From an uncultured Spirochaetales bacterium (GTDB lineage Bacteria > Spirochaetota > Spirochaetia > Sphaerochaetales > Sphaerochaetaceae): a stretch of 64,000 nt of DNA. The stretch spans positions 1-64,000 of the forward strand of contig CASFDW010000007.1 in NCBI GenBank assembly GCA_949293595.1, in the 5' to 3' direction. Of the stretch, positions 33,968-42,679 are shown piece by piece (the stretch's first letter is position 1; the number at the start of each line of letters is the position of its first letter). The position numbers and the translations under genes are program-made. The notes below the pieces were generated by a model. It was not told where the DNA came from and ran no database searches. It worked only from the letters and a program-made list of their open reading frames with translations.

Positions 33968-35048
33968 CACCTTCTTTCCTTTTCTGAACAACTACACCTG
34001 ACACCAGAACCGACAATGCAAGAACAACAGCTACGGCAATGAAGAATGTGTTGTATTCAGTACTGTAGTATGCACCGCCCTCTCCGGGAGATGTAAGGGG
34101 AACGGAGTCGTATGCGATTCCGTTTTCCTGGCTGAGAAGCTTCACATTCAAAAGATTAAGGACAGGAACGCCTCTTGCTGCATATTCATAATTCAATCCT
34201 CTATACGGAGTTGTAGGAATTGTAGGCGGATCTGTGACAAGCCCTTGCGGGAAATTGAGTGTATAGGAGCTTGTACCGCAGTTCGGACTGGCACCGCCAA
34301 CATTAACGAAAAGATCCACATCCCTGCCGTACAGCTCTAACCTTGCCATAATGTTGTCAGCCATGTCCTCATACTGGAGAACTGGTTTTCCAGTATCAAG
34401 GCACAACTGGCGGGCAAGTTCCTTCGTGCCAAAATAAAGTATGTCCTCCAGAACGCTTCCACCCTCGTCGTTAGATCCTCCCGGAGAAACGGCAAGCAGG
34501 TCGAACTTGCCGAATCCTCCCTCTTCAAGCAGGAAAAGAATGTCGAAAATATTGAAATCCGGTCTGGTGGCACCGTGCATTGAAGAACCACAGGATGCAA
34601 TTATGCGTGTATCCAATTCCATCTCGGTAGCCGCGGTGACGGCAGCAATAAGGAGCCCCGGGAATGATCCGCTTGTTCCTATTGCAACCACGTCCCCTTT
34701 TCTGAGTCCGGCCTTGTAATAGTAACCTACCATTGCCGCAGCGAAGTTCGGATCCAATGCGGTTCTCTTTGCATCGACGTTTCCAGGTGTGGAAGTAAGC
34801 TCTGTGAACTCCGGCCCTAGGAGTCCGGTTTTGTTCAGATCCTCTGCCTCGATCTCAATTCCCTGCTCCAAAAGAGCCTCTTTGAGATACTGTTCCGCTT
34901 CATACATCCTCTGTGCTGCGGCTTTCTGTACATCGCTATAAGGATTCTCCTCGACATGACTTGTGAAGACAGCCAGAAGGACACCTGCAATACAGATCAA
35001 AGCACTTGCAAACAAAAAGGAGAACGGTATTTTCGAACTTTTTTTCAC
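33960..35048 (-). CDS. pgsW: poly-gamma-glutamate system protein (TIGR04332/PgsW type)
   Basis: A 362-residue membrane-anchored protein. Residues 9-29 form an N-terminal transmembrane segment, residues about 30-330 lie outside, and residues about 332-353 form a C-terminal transmembrane segment followed by a basic tail. The central region is strongly conserved in type (VVAIGTSGSFPGLLIAAVTA, VNVGGASPNCGTSS). It matches the accessory protein found beside pgsB and pgsC in bacteria that lack capA. It starts with GTG directly after the pgsC stop, with GGGGTGAT as ribosome-binding site. The exact role is unknown; it may replace PgsA in polymer handling. Confidence 0.85.
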   Translation of the reverse strand: MKKSSKIPFSFLFASALICIAGVLLAVFTSHVEENPYSDVQKAAAQRMYEAEQYLKEALLEQGIEIEAEDLNKTGLLGPEFTELTSTPGNVDAKRTALDPNFAAAMVGYYYKAGLRKGDVVAIGTSGSFPGLLIAAVTAATEMELDTRIIASCGSSMHGATRPDFNIFDILFLLEEGGFGKFDLLAVSPGGSNDEGGSVLEDILYFGTKELARQLCLDTGKPVLQYEDMADNIMARLELYGRDVDLFVNVGGASPNCGTSSYTLNFPQGLVTDPPTIPTTPYRGLNYEYAARGVPVLNLLNVKLLSQENGIAYDSVPLTSPGEGGAYYSTEYNTFFIAVAVVLALSVLVSGVVVQKRKEGDA

Positions 35049-35480
35049 TTAGATCACCCCGAGATGCATTATCAGCCAGATTATGCAGGAAATTATCACA
35101 AGCATCACAAGAGTCTTGAGTATCCCCTGTTTCAGCATGTCGTTTGCAATCAGGCCAGGGATTATGTATCCGATTATCCTCAGGTCCTGGTTGACTCCGC
35201 TGAAATAATAGAAACTTCTTTCCCATGCATAGGCAAGTATTATGCTCAGAACAACCGTTACCACAAACCTTCTTCTGCCGAATATGATCAGCTTGTACTG
35301 CGCGAGCCTCACCAGATAGCAGACAAGAACCGACAAGATGACGGTGGATGCAATCCTGAACGGTTGCTCAAGATAGAACGCAAGATATCCGGCGCTGACT
35401 ATGCCACCGGAAAGAATGCCGAGCAGCTCGGTGCTGCAGAATCCCAATATCACACTCAATGCAACTGCTGTATGAAGCAT
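35049..35480 (-). CDS. pgsC: poly-gamma-glutamate biosynthesis membrane protein PgsC/CapC
   Basis: A 143-residue protein with about five transmembrane segments, near the usual 149 of PgsC. The family pattern is clear at the start (AVALSVILGFCSTELLGILSGGIVSAGYLA) only in part quoted here: GFCSTELLGILSGGIVSAGY. It ends GYIIPGLIANDMLKQGILKT. PgsB and PgsC together form the minimal membrane synthetase. It begins one base after the pgsB stop. Confidence 0.93.
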   Translation of the reverse strand: MLHTAVALSVILGFCSTELLGILSGGIVSAGYLAFYLEQPFRIASTVILSVLVCYLVRLAQYKLIIFGRRRFVVTVVLSIILAYAWERSFYYFSGVNQDLRIIGYIIPGLIANDMLKQGILKTLVMLVIISCIIWLIMHLGVI

Positions 35481-35481
35481 C

Positions 35482-36579
35482 TCAATTCTCCCCTTCCTTC
35501 AATTTTTCCAAAAGTCTTTCCCCTTCCCCCTTGATGTTTCCCAATGCAAGAAAAGCCAGACCATCTCCACCGGACCGGAATATTCCGGATACATCCTCCA
35601 CAGACGACGGTATGGAGCATATTCCTGTTTTGGACCGTATGTATCCAGCCACCTTTTTAGGAAAATCACCGATACAGTAGACACCTTTTATTCTTGCTGA
35701 ATATCCGCCAACCGCCTTTACAAGCAACAAAATCCTGTATTCCCTATCCTTCCTGTTGTTGTATACGATGTACAGCTCGCGACCGGTGGCCAACCCGGCT
35801 TTCAATGAGTTCTCCATGCAGGTGAGATCGTTCACAGCAAAGTCCGGTATGAATAAAGCACCATTGGAATTGCAGAAAGGTTTGGATAATCCTTTGTCCG
35901 GAGCAACATCAGGAAGGCATGAGACAACCTCATCCTCGTCTATTCCGAAAGAGGATAGGAAGGAAACGGCAATACTGATGTTTTCATCATGCACAGGAAT
36001 TGAGGAATCCTTTATATCATAGTTTTTCACCGTGACATGTCTGAATTCCCTTCCCAATCCTTCATATTCGATGTCGGTGGAATAAACCGATGCATCCCTG
36101 GGGACGGACTGGGCAAGACACCAGATGACATCATTCCTTTTCCATCCCATTTCGGCCACATGGTCGACATAGGAATTTGTAATCAGAACATGCGTTGGCC
36201 TGATAAGATATCTGGCCATCACCTTCTGATTTTCCGGCTGGATAGCCATGCACTCAACAACGATGCATTTCACACCCTTATGTGCGGCCAATCTTACAAA
36301 AGGAATCATCTCAAGGATTCTGGCATCCTTTTTTCTGATGATATTTTCACATGAACCATCAGGATTTAGAACCACGGCCTCCGAGCCGGTTGTCCTGCCC
36401 AATGTGGGAATCCCATGGTTGTTGAGCGCCTTGTGGAGAATCCTGCAGACACTTGTCTTGCCACGTGTCCCATTTACAAGAATCCTGATTGGGATCTTCT
36501 TCAAATTACGCTGATGCAGGAAATTCTCTACAAAAAGTGCAATGAGAATCACTACGAAAAGAACGCAGACCAAAAACAA
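35482..36579 (-). CDS. pgsB: poly-gamma-glutamate synthase PgsB/CapB
   Basis: ATP-dependent amide ligase that polymerises glutamate through the gamma-carboxyl. The 365-residue protein has an N-terminal transmembrane segment at residues 2-19. It also has the Mur-ligase-like P-loop VNGTRGKTSVCRIL near residue 35 and the conserved CIVVECMAIQPENQ and TNSYVDHVAEMG blocks. It is the first of the three consecutive synthesis genes in an operon whose upstream members are peptidases and a transporter. Confidence 0.95.
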   Translation of the reverse strand: MFLVCVLFVVILIALFVENFLHQRNLKKIPIRILVNGTRGKTSVCRILHKALNNHGIPTLGRTTGSEAVVLNPDGSCENIIRKKDARILEMIPFVRLAAHKGVKCIVVECMAIQPENQKVMARYLIRPTHVLITNSYVDHVAEMGWKRNDVIWCLAQSVPRDASVYSTDIEYEGLGREFRHVTVKNYDIKDSSIPVHDENISIAVSFLSSFGIDEDEVVSCLPDVAPDKGLSKPFCNSNGALFIPDFAVNDLTCMENSLKAGLATGRELYIVYNNRKDREYRILLLVKAVGGYSARIKGVYCIGDFPKKVAGYIRSKTGICSIPSSVEDVSGIFRSGGDGLAFLALGNIKGEGERLLEKLKEGEN

Positions 36580-36651
36580 AGCAATACCTCTTATGCAAAC
36601 ATGGTCCGCTCAAAAGAACGGACCATGTATAACAGATTACGATGTTAACAA

Positions 36652-38232
36652 TTACTTGTTAGCTTCTACAATAGCAGACCACCATTCCGGAACTTCAGGC
36701 AGAGCCATGTCAACAGCGCCAAGCATGAACTTGCCCCTGAGTACGGCATCGAGTTCGAGATATGTGTCATGCCAATCGTTGGATACGGTAGCTGTATAAT
36801 TTGTAAGAAGATCAACAGCTTCGTCCTCCATTCCGACATTGATCATCGAAGCAGCGAGATTCTGTATCGAAGAAGTAATCTTGAAGATCTCATCCATCTT
36901 CGGATCGCGGACGCCACGGATGACTTCGATTGCTGCGTCGTAATTAACAGTTGCTTCCTGCTGTACTCCGACAGTAACGGCCCAACCGGAATTCGGATCA
37001 TATGGAAGCTTCCTTGTACCGATTCCAAAGTGCTCGGGCAGGGACTTCACGGATGCGAACACAGGTGTGAGATACTGTGTGCTTGCAGCGCCCCATCCGA
37101 ACCACACCAGACATCTTGCTTCCTCAGGAAGCCATGCCTTGATGTTGGAAATCTGCACATATGTCGAATTGAACATGTTGATAGGCCTGTATGTATATCT
37201 GGAAATGTTGATATTGTTGAACGGACCTGCTTCGACAGTACCGGTGAGATCGAATTCTGTTCCCGCATAGTAATCCTGATGGATTGCCCAGATGTCTGCA
37301 ACGCTGACTTTTTCATCAGGAACGACAAACAGAGGATAATCATTGGGATTTCCATAAGGATCAAGCTCGAGATCGGAATCGAGAAGAGAAAGAGCTCTCC
37401 ATTCCCTGAGCGTGCAACCAAAGGATCTGCTTGGTGCAAAAACTTCACAAGGCTGGAACTCGCCTTTTCCGTCCCAAAGATCGTTTTCAAGAGCATATTC
37501 CTTCATGTTTGCGGCATAAAGGAAATTCTCAGGATCGTTTTCTTCAAAAACGTCGATTCTACAGCGGTTGGCAGCTACGAATATAGCATTATCGGGAACG
37601 CGGATCGCGCACCACATGTTTCCACCATAGGCCTCAAATACCCATGCTTCGTTTCCATCACAGATGTTGATGCATTCTGCCGCACCGTTCCACCCGTACT
37701 CATCGATCATGGCGCCCATGTATTCAACAGCTTCCCTTGCGGTCGAGCATGTCTCAAGAGCCATATCCTGGAGGCAGTAGCAGTCGAGTATGCCTTCATC
37801 CTTGTTCCATGCAGCCCTGAGCGCATCCCTCTTTCCGGTGCAATCATCATACCCACATGTGGATTCACCCATTGCGAGACCTTTGTCGTTTGCAAACGAA
37901 TACATCGAATGCAGGTACTGGTTTGTCGGCTGATCATATGTCACAGATCCGAGAACCATACCACCTGTTCCATAATTCTTCACTTCCGGGAACTGGGAGA
38001 AATCAGCACCGGCACGACCGTTTACAACAATGTCACGCTCTGTTCCTGCTGGCATCGAAGGAATTACCCAAAGTCTGGGATCATCACCTCTTGAATCGCA
38101 GGAATGCGATGTCATTGTAGATCCATCAACCGTCGCATCCTTTCCGACTGCAAAAATTGTACATGCACCAAGGCTCTGAGCTGCAATCAAAAGAACAGCA
38201 ACACTTATCGTTAATATTTTCTTAACTTTCAT
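36652..38232 (-). CDS. exported C69-family dipeptidase (copy 2)
   Basis: A 526-residue peptidase of family C69 (PepD-like, Ntn-hydrolase fold). Residues 1-23 are a signal peptide, so C24 in LGACTIFAVGKDATVDG becomes the N-terminal residue; in the family this Cys is the catalytic nucleophile. The later ETCSTAREAVEYM and YGWNGAAECINICDGNEAW blocks are typical. The signal end also resembles a lipobox (LGAC), so lipidation would compete with catalysis. It is very similar to the upstream neighbour, a tandem duplication. A likely role is trimming of glutamate-containing peptides outside the cell membrane. Confidence 0.88.
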   Translation of the reverse strand: MKVKKILTISVAVLLIAAQSLGACTIFAVGKDATVDGSTMTSHSCDSRGDDPRLWVIPSMPAGTERDIVVNGRAGADFSQFPEVKNYGTGGMVLGSVTYDQPTNQYLHSMYSFANDKGLAMGESTCGYDDCTGKRDALRAAWNKDEGILDCYCLQDMALETCSTAREAVEYMGAMIDEYGWNGAAECINICDGNEAWVFEAYGGNMWCAIRVPDNAIFVAANRCRIDVFEENDPENFLYAANMKEYALENDLWDGKGEFQPCEVFAPSRSFGCTLREWRALSLLDSDLELDPYGNPNDYPLFVVPDEKVSVADIWAIHQDYYAGTEFDLTGTVEAGPFNNINISRYTYRPINMFNSTYVQISNIKAWLPEEARCLVWFGWGAASTQYLTPVFASVKSLPEHFGIGTRKLPYDPNSGWAVTVGVQQEATVNYDAAIEVIRGVRDPKMDEIFKITSSIQNLAASMINVGMEDEAVDLLTNYTATVSNDWHDTYLELDAVLRGKFMLGAVDMALPEVPEWWSAIVEANK

Positions 38233-38246
38233 TCAGATCCTCCCTT

Positions 38247-39836
38247 TTACTTTACCTTCGCAACAAAATCCTGCCAAGCCTGGGTTGGAGTAGCACTACC
38301 CATGTTGATATTGCTAAGCATGTATCTGGAGATGAGGGAATCGGAAAGATCCTTCCATGTATCCATCCACATGTTGGCCTGCTGGGTGGAATAAATCGTC
38401 ATAAGGTCGATAGCTTCATCAGTCATGCCTTCCTTGATGAGTTTCGCAGCTTCGTTCTGCACTGCATCAGTTACCGCATACTGTTTTTCCATTATCGGGT
38501 TCTTGACCGCGTCGATCTGCTGGATTGCATCCTGGTAGTTGATTGTCGCTGTCTGCTGTACGAGACTGGACACCCACCAACCAGACTCAGGATTGTAAGG
38601 TTCATTCCTGACACCAATACCGAACTGGGACGGCAGAGACGTCTGGGAAGCCCAAACAGGAGTAAGGTAAGTCGAATCGGGTGCGCCCCATCCGAAGTAT
38701 GCCAAACACCTGACTTCCTCAGGGAGGTAGGCCTTGATGTTAGCAATCTGGATGTATGTGCATCTGAAGCAGTTGATAGTCCTTTCGATGTGCCTCGGGT
38801 TGAGCGGGTTGCCGAATTCACCGGCTTCCGGAGTAAGGGTCACATCATAAGGAGTTCCCTGATAGTAGGATGAACTGATTTCATAGATGTCGTTTACGGA
38901 AATCTTTTCCTGCGGAACGACAAAGAGCGGCCAGTTCACGTCTGGATCCTGATCTTCCGGATCAAGATTGAGAGTCGGATCAAGCTGCATCATTGCAGAC
39001 CATTCCCTTCTGGTGGAATAGGTTCTGAGCGGGTTCGGGCAATAGATCTTACAAGGAATGAACTCACCTTCACCATCCCAGAGATCGTTCTCAAGCGCGA
39101 AGGACTTGAGGTTCGGGCAACTGAGATAATTTTCGGGATCGTTGAAATCGAAATGATTGATTCTTGCGCGGTTCGCAGCAACAAAAACAGCATTGTCAGG
39201 GACGCGTACCGCACACCAGATGTTTCCACCATAGGCTTCAAACACCCAAGCTTCATTTCCGTCACAGATGTTGATGCATTCCGTCGCTCCGTTCCATCCA
39301 TATTCCTCAATCATCTTTCCCATGAATTCGACAGCTTCACGTGCTGTGGAGCATGTCTCAAGAGCAAGATCCTGAAGCATGTAGCAGTCATAAATGCCTT
39401 CATACTGATCATAAAGAGCGGCAAGCTTCTTACCCTGTTCGGATGTTCTGTCATACGAACATGTGGACTCACCCATCGCAAGGCCCTTGTCATTGATGAA
39501 GGAATACATTGCATGGAGGTACTGGTTGGTCGGCTGGTCGAAAGTATAGGTTCCGAGAACCATTCCACCAGTTCCATAATCCTTTACTTCCGGGAACTGG
39601 GAATAATCAGCTCCGGCACGTCCGTTGAGAACAACGTCACGCTCCGTACCTGCTTCCATCGACGGGATGATCCATACACGCAGATCGTCTGTTGTTGAAT
39701 CGCATGTATGGGATGTCATGGTCGACCCGTCAACCGTGGCATCTTTGCCGACTGCAAAGATTGTGCAAGCAAAAATGTTCTGCATACCCAAAACAAGCAA
39801 AATCAGCAAGACAGCAATAAACTTCCTTTTTTTCAT
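38247..39836 (-). CDS. exported C69-family dipeptidase (copy 1)
   Basis: A 529-residue C69 dipeptidase and close paralogue of the next gene, with the same C24 nucleophile directly after the signal peptide (NIFACTIFAVGKDATVDG). Here the signal end IFAC is a poorer lipobox. The same ESTCSYDR, ETCSTAREAVEFMG and CINICDGNEAWVFEAYGGN blocks are present. The ATG at 39836 follows GGGAGGAAAA and overlaps the previous stop (ATGA). The 14-base gap to copy 2 and shared layout indicate duplication within the operon. Confidence 0.88.
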   Translation of the reverse strand: MKKRKFIAVLLILLVLGMQNIFACTIFAVGKDATVDGSTMTSHTCDSTTDDLRVWIIPSMEAGTERDVVLNGRAGADYSQFPEVKDYGTGGMVLGTYTFDQPTNQYLHAMYSFINDKGLAMGESTCSYDRTSEQGKKLAALYDQYEGIYDCYMLQDLALETCSTAREAVEFMGKMIEEYGWNGATECINICDGNEAWVFEAYGGNIWCAVRVPDNAVFVAANRARINHFDFNDPENYLSCPNLKSFALENDLWDGEGEFIPCKIYCPNPLRTYSTRREWSAMMQLDPTLNLDPEDQDPDVNWPLFVVPQEKISVNDIYEISSSYYQGTPYDVTLTPEAGEFGNPLNPRHIERTINCFRCTYIQIANIKAYLPEEVRCLAYFGWGAPDSTYLTPVWASQTSLPSQFGIGVRNEPYNPESGWWVSSLVQQTATINYQDAIQQIDAVKNPIMEKQYAVTDAVQNEAAKLIKEGMTDEAIDLMTIYSTQQANMWMDTWKDLSDSLISRYMLSNINMGSATPTQAWQDFVAKVK

Positions 39837-41146
39837 TTTTCCTCCCATTTTAACATATTTTCATCTACCGGTTTGTAGTAGATGATATAAACATTGTCCG
39901 CATTCTCAGGAGCATCAGGATTCTTCAGGAAACAGCCAATGCTGTCCTTTCCTTCGTTCTCCAAAGCCTCGAGTTCCCTATATGTCGGGAAAGAGCAGAT
40001 AACCTGGGTTTCAGGATAGAACATACCGGCCCAGTTGATGACCTCAAGAGCTCCGGTGAGGTGTCTTCCAGCCCTGTACCACATCGGAGTACCAAACTCC
40101 ATGTCATACGGGAAGTATGTAAGACCCTTGTCCGTAACCTTCTGTAGGAATTCATCCTTACCTTCGGTCATGAGGGCCTCGGTCCTGGGACCTGTAACCT
40201 TGTCGATGAAGATTTCAGGTGTCTCCATGAGGAACGTGAGGGCATCCGACCAGTCGGCCCATTCCCTATGGGAAAGACCATGCAAGGTGTTCGGGGATGA
40301 TTCGCTCTTCATGAGGAACTGATCGGTGAGGTTCATGCTTGCCATCATTGCGATGTCCAAGCTGCTCTTCTCCGGTTCCACGTAGACCATCTCTCCTGTC
40401 TCAAGGAAATGCTCCCTGTCGAGAACCTTTGCAGGTGCGACATATGTGGAAGTCACAGGATAGAGTATTTCCGCCTCATGCATGTCGATTGCGATATCGA
40501 CATTTTCCTGACGGATGATTTCCATCAACGCATACCCTGCTCTTTCGGTCGCTGTTCCATTCTCCCTTCCAGGATAAACCCTGTTGAGGTTTCTGATATC
40601 CTGGTAGGCAAGGTTCTGACCTGACGGATAGTTAACATAGGTAAACGGATCCGGCCACTGATCGAGCGGGTTCGTGTAGCGGTCTCCGATACGGAATTTC
40701 GAAATTCCCCAATCTGATTCGACATGGAAGAACATCGGATAGGCATCACCGAGCATTCCTTCCGTGGAACCGCTGTAGTTGGCTCTCGGAACAATGATGA
40801 CCTTACCCTTCTCAACCTGGATGTTCTCCATCATCAGATAAGCCGCTATGGTCGATGCAGGCTCATATGGGTGCGGTCCTCCACAAAGGAATACGGTTCC
40901 ACCCTCGACACCAGAATCAAAGAAGAATACAGGTGTGTCGAGCCATGTGTTTTTCAAGGAAGGAACATAATCGCTGAACCATTTGACATCCGTCAAAGCA
41001 TCAGAGACAACAACCCTTTCCTTGAAATGCCTCAACTGCCAGAATTCGACTCCTGCAATCCCTCCGAAAATAAGGGCGATAACAAGAATCACAACCTTGA
41101 TTATCAACGCCTTTTTAGAAGGACAGTTTTTTGTATTTTCACTCAT
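39833..41146 (-). CDS. membrane-anchored zinc carboxypeptidase/deacylase-like protein (AstE/M14 superfamily)
   Basis: A 437-residue paralogue of the last gene of the operon. A transmembrane anchor lies at residues 13-32. Zinc ligands are H92 and E95 in GGPHPYEPAS and H223 in IDMHEAE. It has about 60 extra residues, mainly an insertion around residues 235-265 and a C-terminal tail. The ATG at 41146 follows GGGAGGA; an upstream TTG would overlap the small gene. Keeping all ligands suggests it is active. Substrate is probably a gamma-glutamyl or N-acyl-glutamate compound, by context only. Confidence 0.82.
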   Translation of the reverse strand: MSENTKNCPSKKALIIKVVILVIALIFGGIAGVEFWQLRHFKERVVVSDALTDVKWFSDYVPSLKNTWLDTPVFFFDSGVEGGTVFLCGGPHPYEPASTIAAYLMMENIQVEKGKVIIVPRANYSGSTEGMLGDAYPMFFHVESDWGISKFRIGDRYTNPLDQWPDPFTYVNYPSGQNLAYQDIRNLNRVYPGRENGTATERAGYALMEIIRQENVDIAIDMHEAEILYPVTSTYVAPAKVLDREHFLETGEMVYVEPEKSSLDIAMMASMNLTDQFLMKSESSPNTLHGLSHREWADWSDALTFLMETPEIFIDKVTGPRTEALMTEGKDEFLQKVTDKGLTYFPYDMEFGTPMWYRAGRHLTGALEVINWAGMFYPETQVICSFPTYRELEALENEGKDSIGCFLKNPDAPENADNVYIIYYKPVDENMLKWEEK

Positions 41147-41164
41147 TACAATCCATCCTCCCAA

Positions 41165-41338
41165 TCACTTGATGTACAAAATCCTCAAGAGGAACGGAAT
41201 GATGCAGTAAGCATACATTATGTCGAAAACAATCGAGTTGTTCTTTTTCCTCTTGAAAAGGCTCTTGAGCAAACTAAGCAGAATCAGACCAGCCATCACA
41301 AAATACAGAATATGTATTAATTTTTCCAAAAATATCAT
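41165..41338 (-). CDS. 57-residue membrane protein in the PGA operon
   Basis: A short gene that simple length cut-offs would miss. The 57 residues start MIFLEKLIHILYFVMAGLIL and end PFLLRILYIK. There are two hydrophobic segments (residues about 8-24 and 41-55) separated by a basic patch KSLFKRKKNN, so a hairpin with the basic loop in the cytoplasm is likely. It has AGGAGTGGAAA upstream, lies 12 bases after the permease gene and 18 bases before the next start. Position and coupling suggest a small subunit of the transporter or synthase. No homologue is known to me. Confidence 0.65.
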   Translation of the reverse strand: MIFLEKLIHILYFVMAGLILLSLLKSLFKRKKNNSIVFDIMYAYCIIPFLLRILYIK

Positions 41339-41350
41339 TTTCCACTCCTC

Positions 41351-42658
41351 CTAGTACAAGAAAGCAAATGATGCCGGTTTGATTATCATTATCACAGCCA
41401 TGATACCGAGTACGAGCATGGGCAATAATGCCGTCTTGAGAAATCCGAGATATGACTCGGTGTACTTTGTCTCCTCACAGGCAAGCCTTCCGACAATTCT
41501 TGACGGTGGCAGGCAATCGCCCATCGGGAAGATGAGGGAAAGTGCCGCGCAAACGACGGTGACGTCCATTCCAAGGGTGTTGAACATGAAGATGAGCGGT
41601 CCGCCGAGAACAACGGAACATCCGTAGTTGAAGCAACCCTGCGTGATAGGTCCGATGATGATGATGAGACAATAGATGAGCACGAGCGGAAGTCCGACGA
41701 ATGTGCTGCCTATCAAGCCTCTGACACCGGTTGCGGCCATCGCGCTCTGCAATACTCCGATCGAGAGTACGTTTGCAACAAGCGGGAAGACCTGTTCCAT
41801 AGTATCGTCGAGGATTCCGAGATACTGCTTGCCGGTCGTCTTCTTCGGATTACAGAGAAGCGCGACAACGGCCGCGATGAGGAACATCAGCGGAAGACCA
41901 AGCACAGGAAGGTTCCATGGGATGTAGAGAGCAAACAGGAACAAGGCGATGATCGTTGCTATTGGAAGCACTATCCTCCACCATGTCATTCCTTCGGTCG
42001 CCTCAGGAAGCTCCGCAAGGATATCTTCCTTCGAGCTCGGTTTTGCACCCCACCCTATGAAGACGATTGCAACGGCACCGGCAATGACGATCGGGATGAG
42101 CAGAAGCCAGGTGAATCCGACATACGGCATGTTGGCCTGGGCTGTCATGAGCATCGTCCAGAGGTTGATCGGAGGTGCTGCTGCGGAAAGGATTGCAAAG
42201 AAGAAAATGAAAACCGTTCTTTTCTTCTTGGAAACCCCGAGATACTTCAAAACAGTATTCACAAGTCCGCCGAGGACGAATATCGAAACGGACCCAGCGC
42301 CTGTCAACGCACCCGGGATAAGCATAAGGATGCCCATCACGCACATAAGGATCCACTTGTTCGATATTTTGCTCACCAGGCCTCTGGTGATCGTCGATAC
42401 CGCACCACTGTGTGAATAGATGTTCACGAAGATAGAAGCTGCAATGAAAAGCATTGCAAGATCCAGGTTGACAAACAATCCTTCAACAAGGTATCTGATC
42501 GGACTTCCAAGCGCTGGGACGGCAATTACTCCTGCGATCGCAAGAACGATTGCCGCCACAACCATTGAAATGTCCGGCGATTTCAGCTTGATACTGCTCA
42601 AAATGAACGTAACGATCATAACGATGAGCAATATCAGTGTTAACATCGTTGTAGACAT
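41351..42658 (-). CDS. ion-transporter-superfamily permease (TRAP-DctM/GntP-like)
   Basis: A 435-residue membrane protein with about 11-12 transmembrane segments. Features of the ion-transporter superfamily are an internal duplication with re-entrant motifs (PGALTGAGSVSIFVLGG and FPMGDCLPPSRIVGR). It resembles DctM, CitM and GntP permeases, which import carboxylates with Na+ or H+. No DctP or DctQ subunit lies nearby. Being second in the PGA operon, it could import glutamate, pyroglutamate or a small gamma-glutamyl peptide released by the exported peptidases. The exact family and substrate are uncertain. Confidence 0.75.
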   Translation of the reverse strand: MSTTMLTLILLIVMIVTFILSSIKLKSPDISMVVAAIVLAIAGVIAVPALGSPIRYLVEGLFVNLDLAMLFIAASIFVNIYSHSGAVSTITRGLVSKISNKWILMCVMGILMLIPGALTGAGSVSIFVLGGLVNTVLKYLGVSKKKRTVFIFFFAILSAAAPPINLWTMLMTAQANMPYVGFTWLLLIPIVIAGAVAIVFIGWGAKPSSKEDILAELPEATEGMTWWRIVLPIATIIALFLFALYIPWNLPVLGLPLMFLIAAVVALLCNPKKTTGKQYLGILDDTMEQVFPLVANVLSIGVLQSAMAATGVRGLIGSTFVGLPLVLIYCLIIIIGPITQGCFNYGCSVVLGGPLIFMFNTLGMDVTVVCAALSLIFPMGDCLPPSRIVGRLACEETKYTESYLGFLKTALLPMLVLGIMAVIMIIKPASFAFLY

Positions 42659-42679
42659 TTAAGAAATGCTCCTTTTTTG

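Noticed and set aside
36769..38094. A 441-codon open frame opposite the second C69 peptidase
   Set aside because: Antisense shadow. Its product is Cys/Ile/Arg-rich without domain structure, and the C69 gene is clear.
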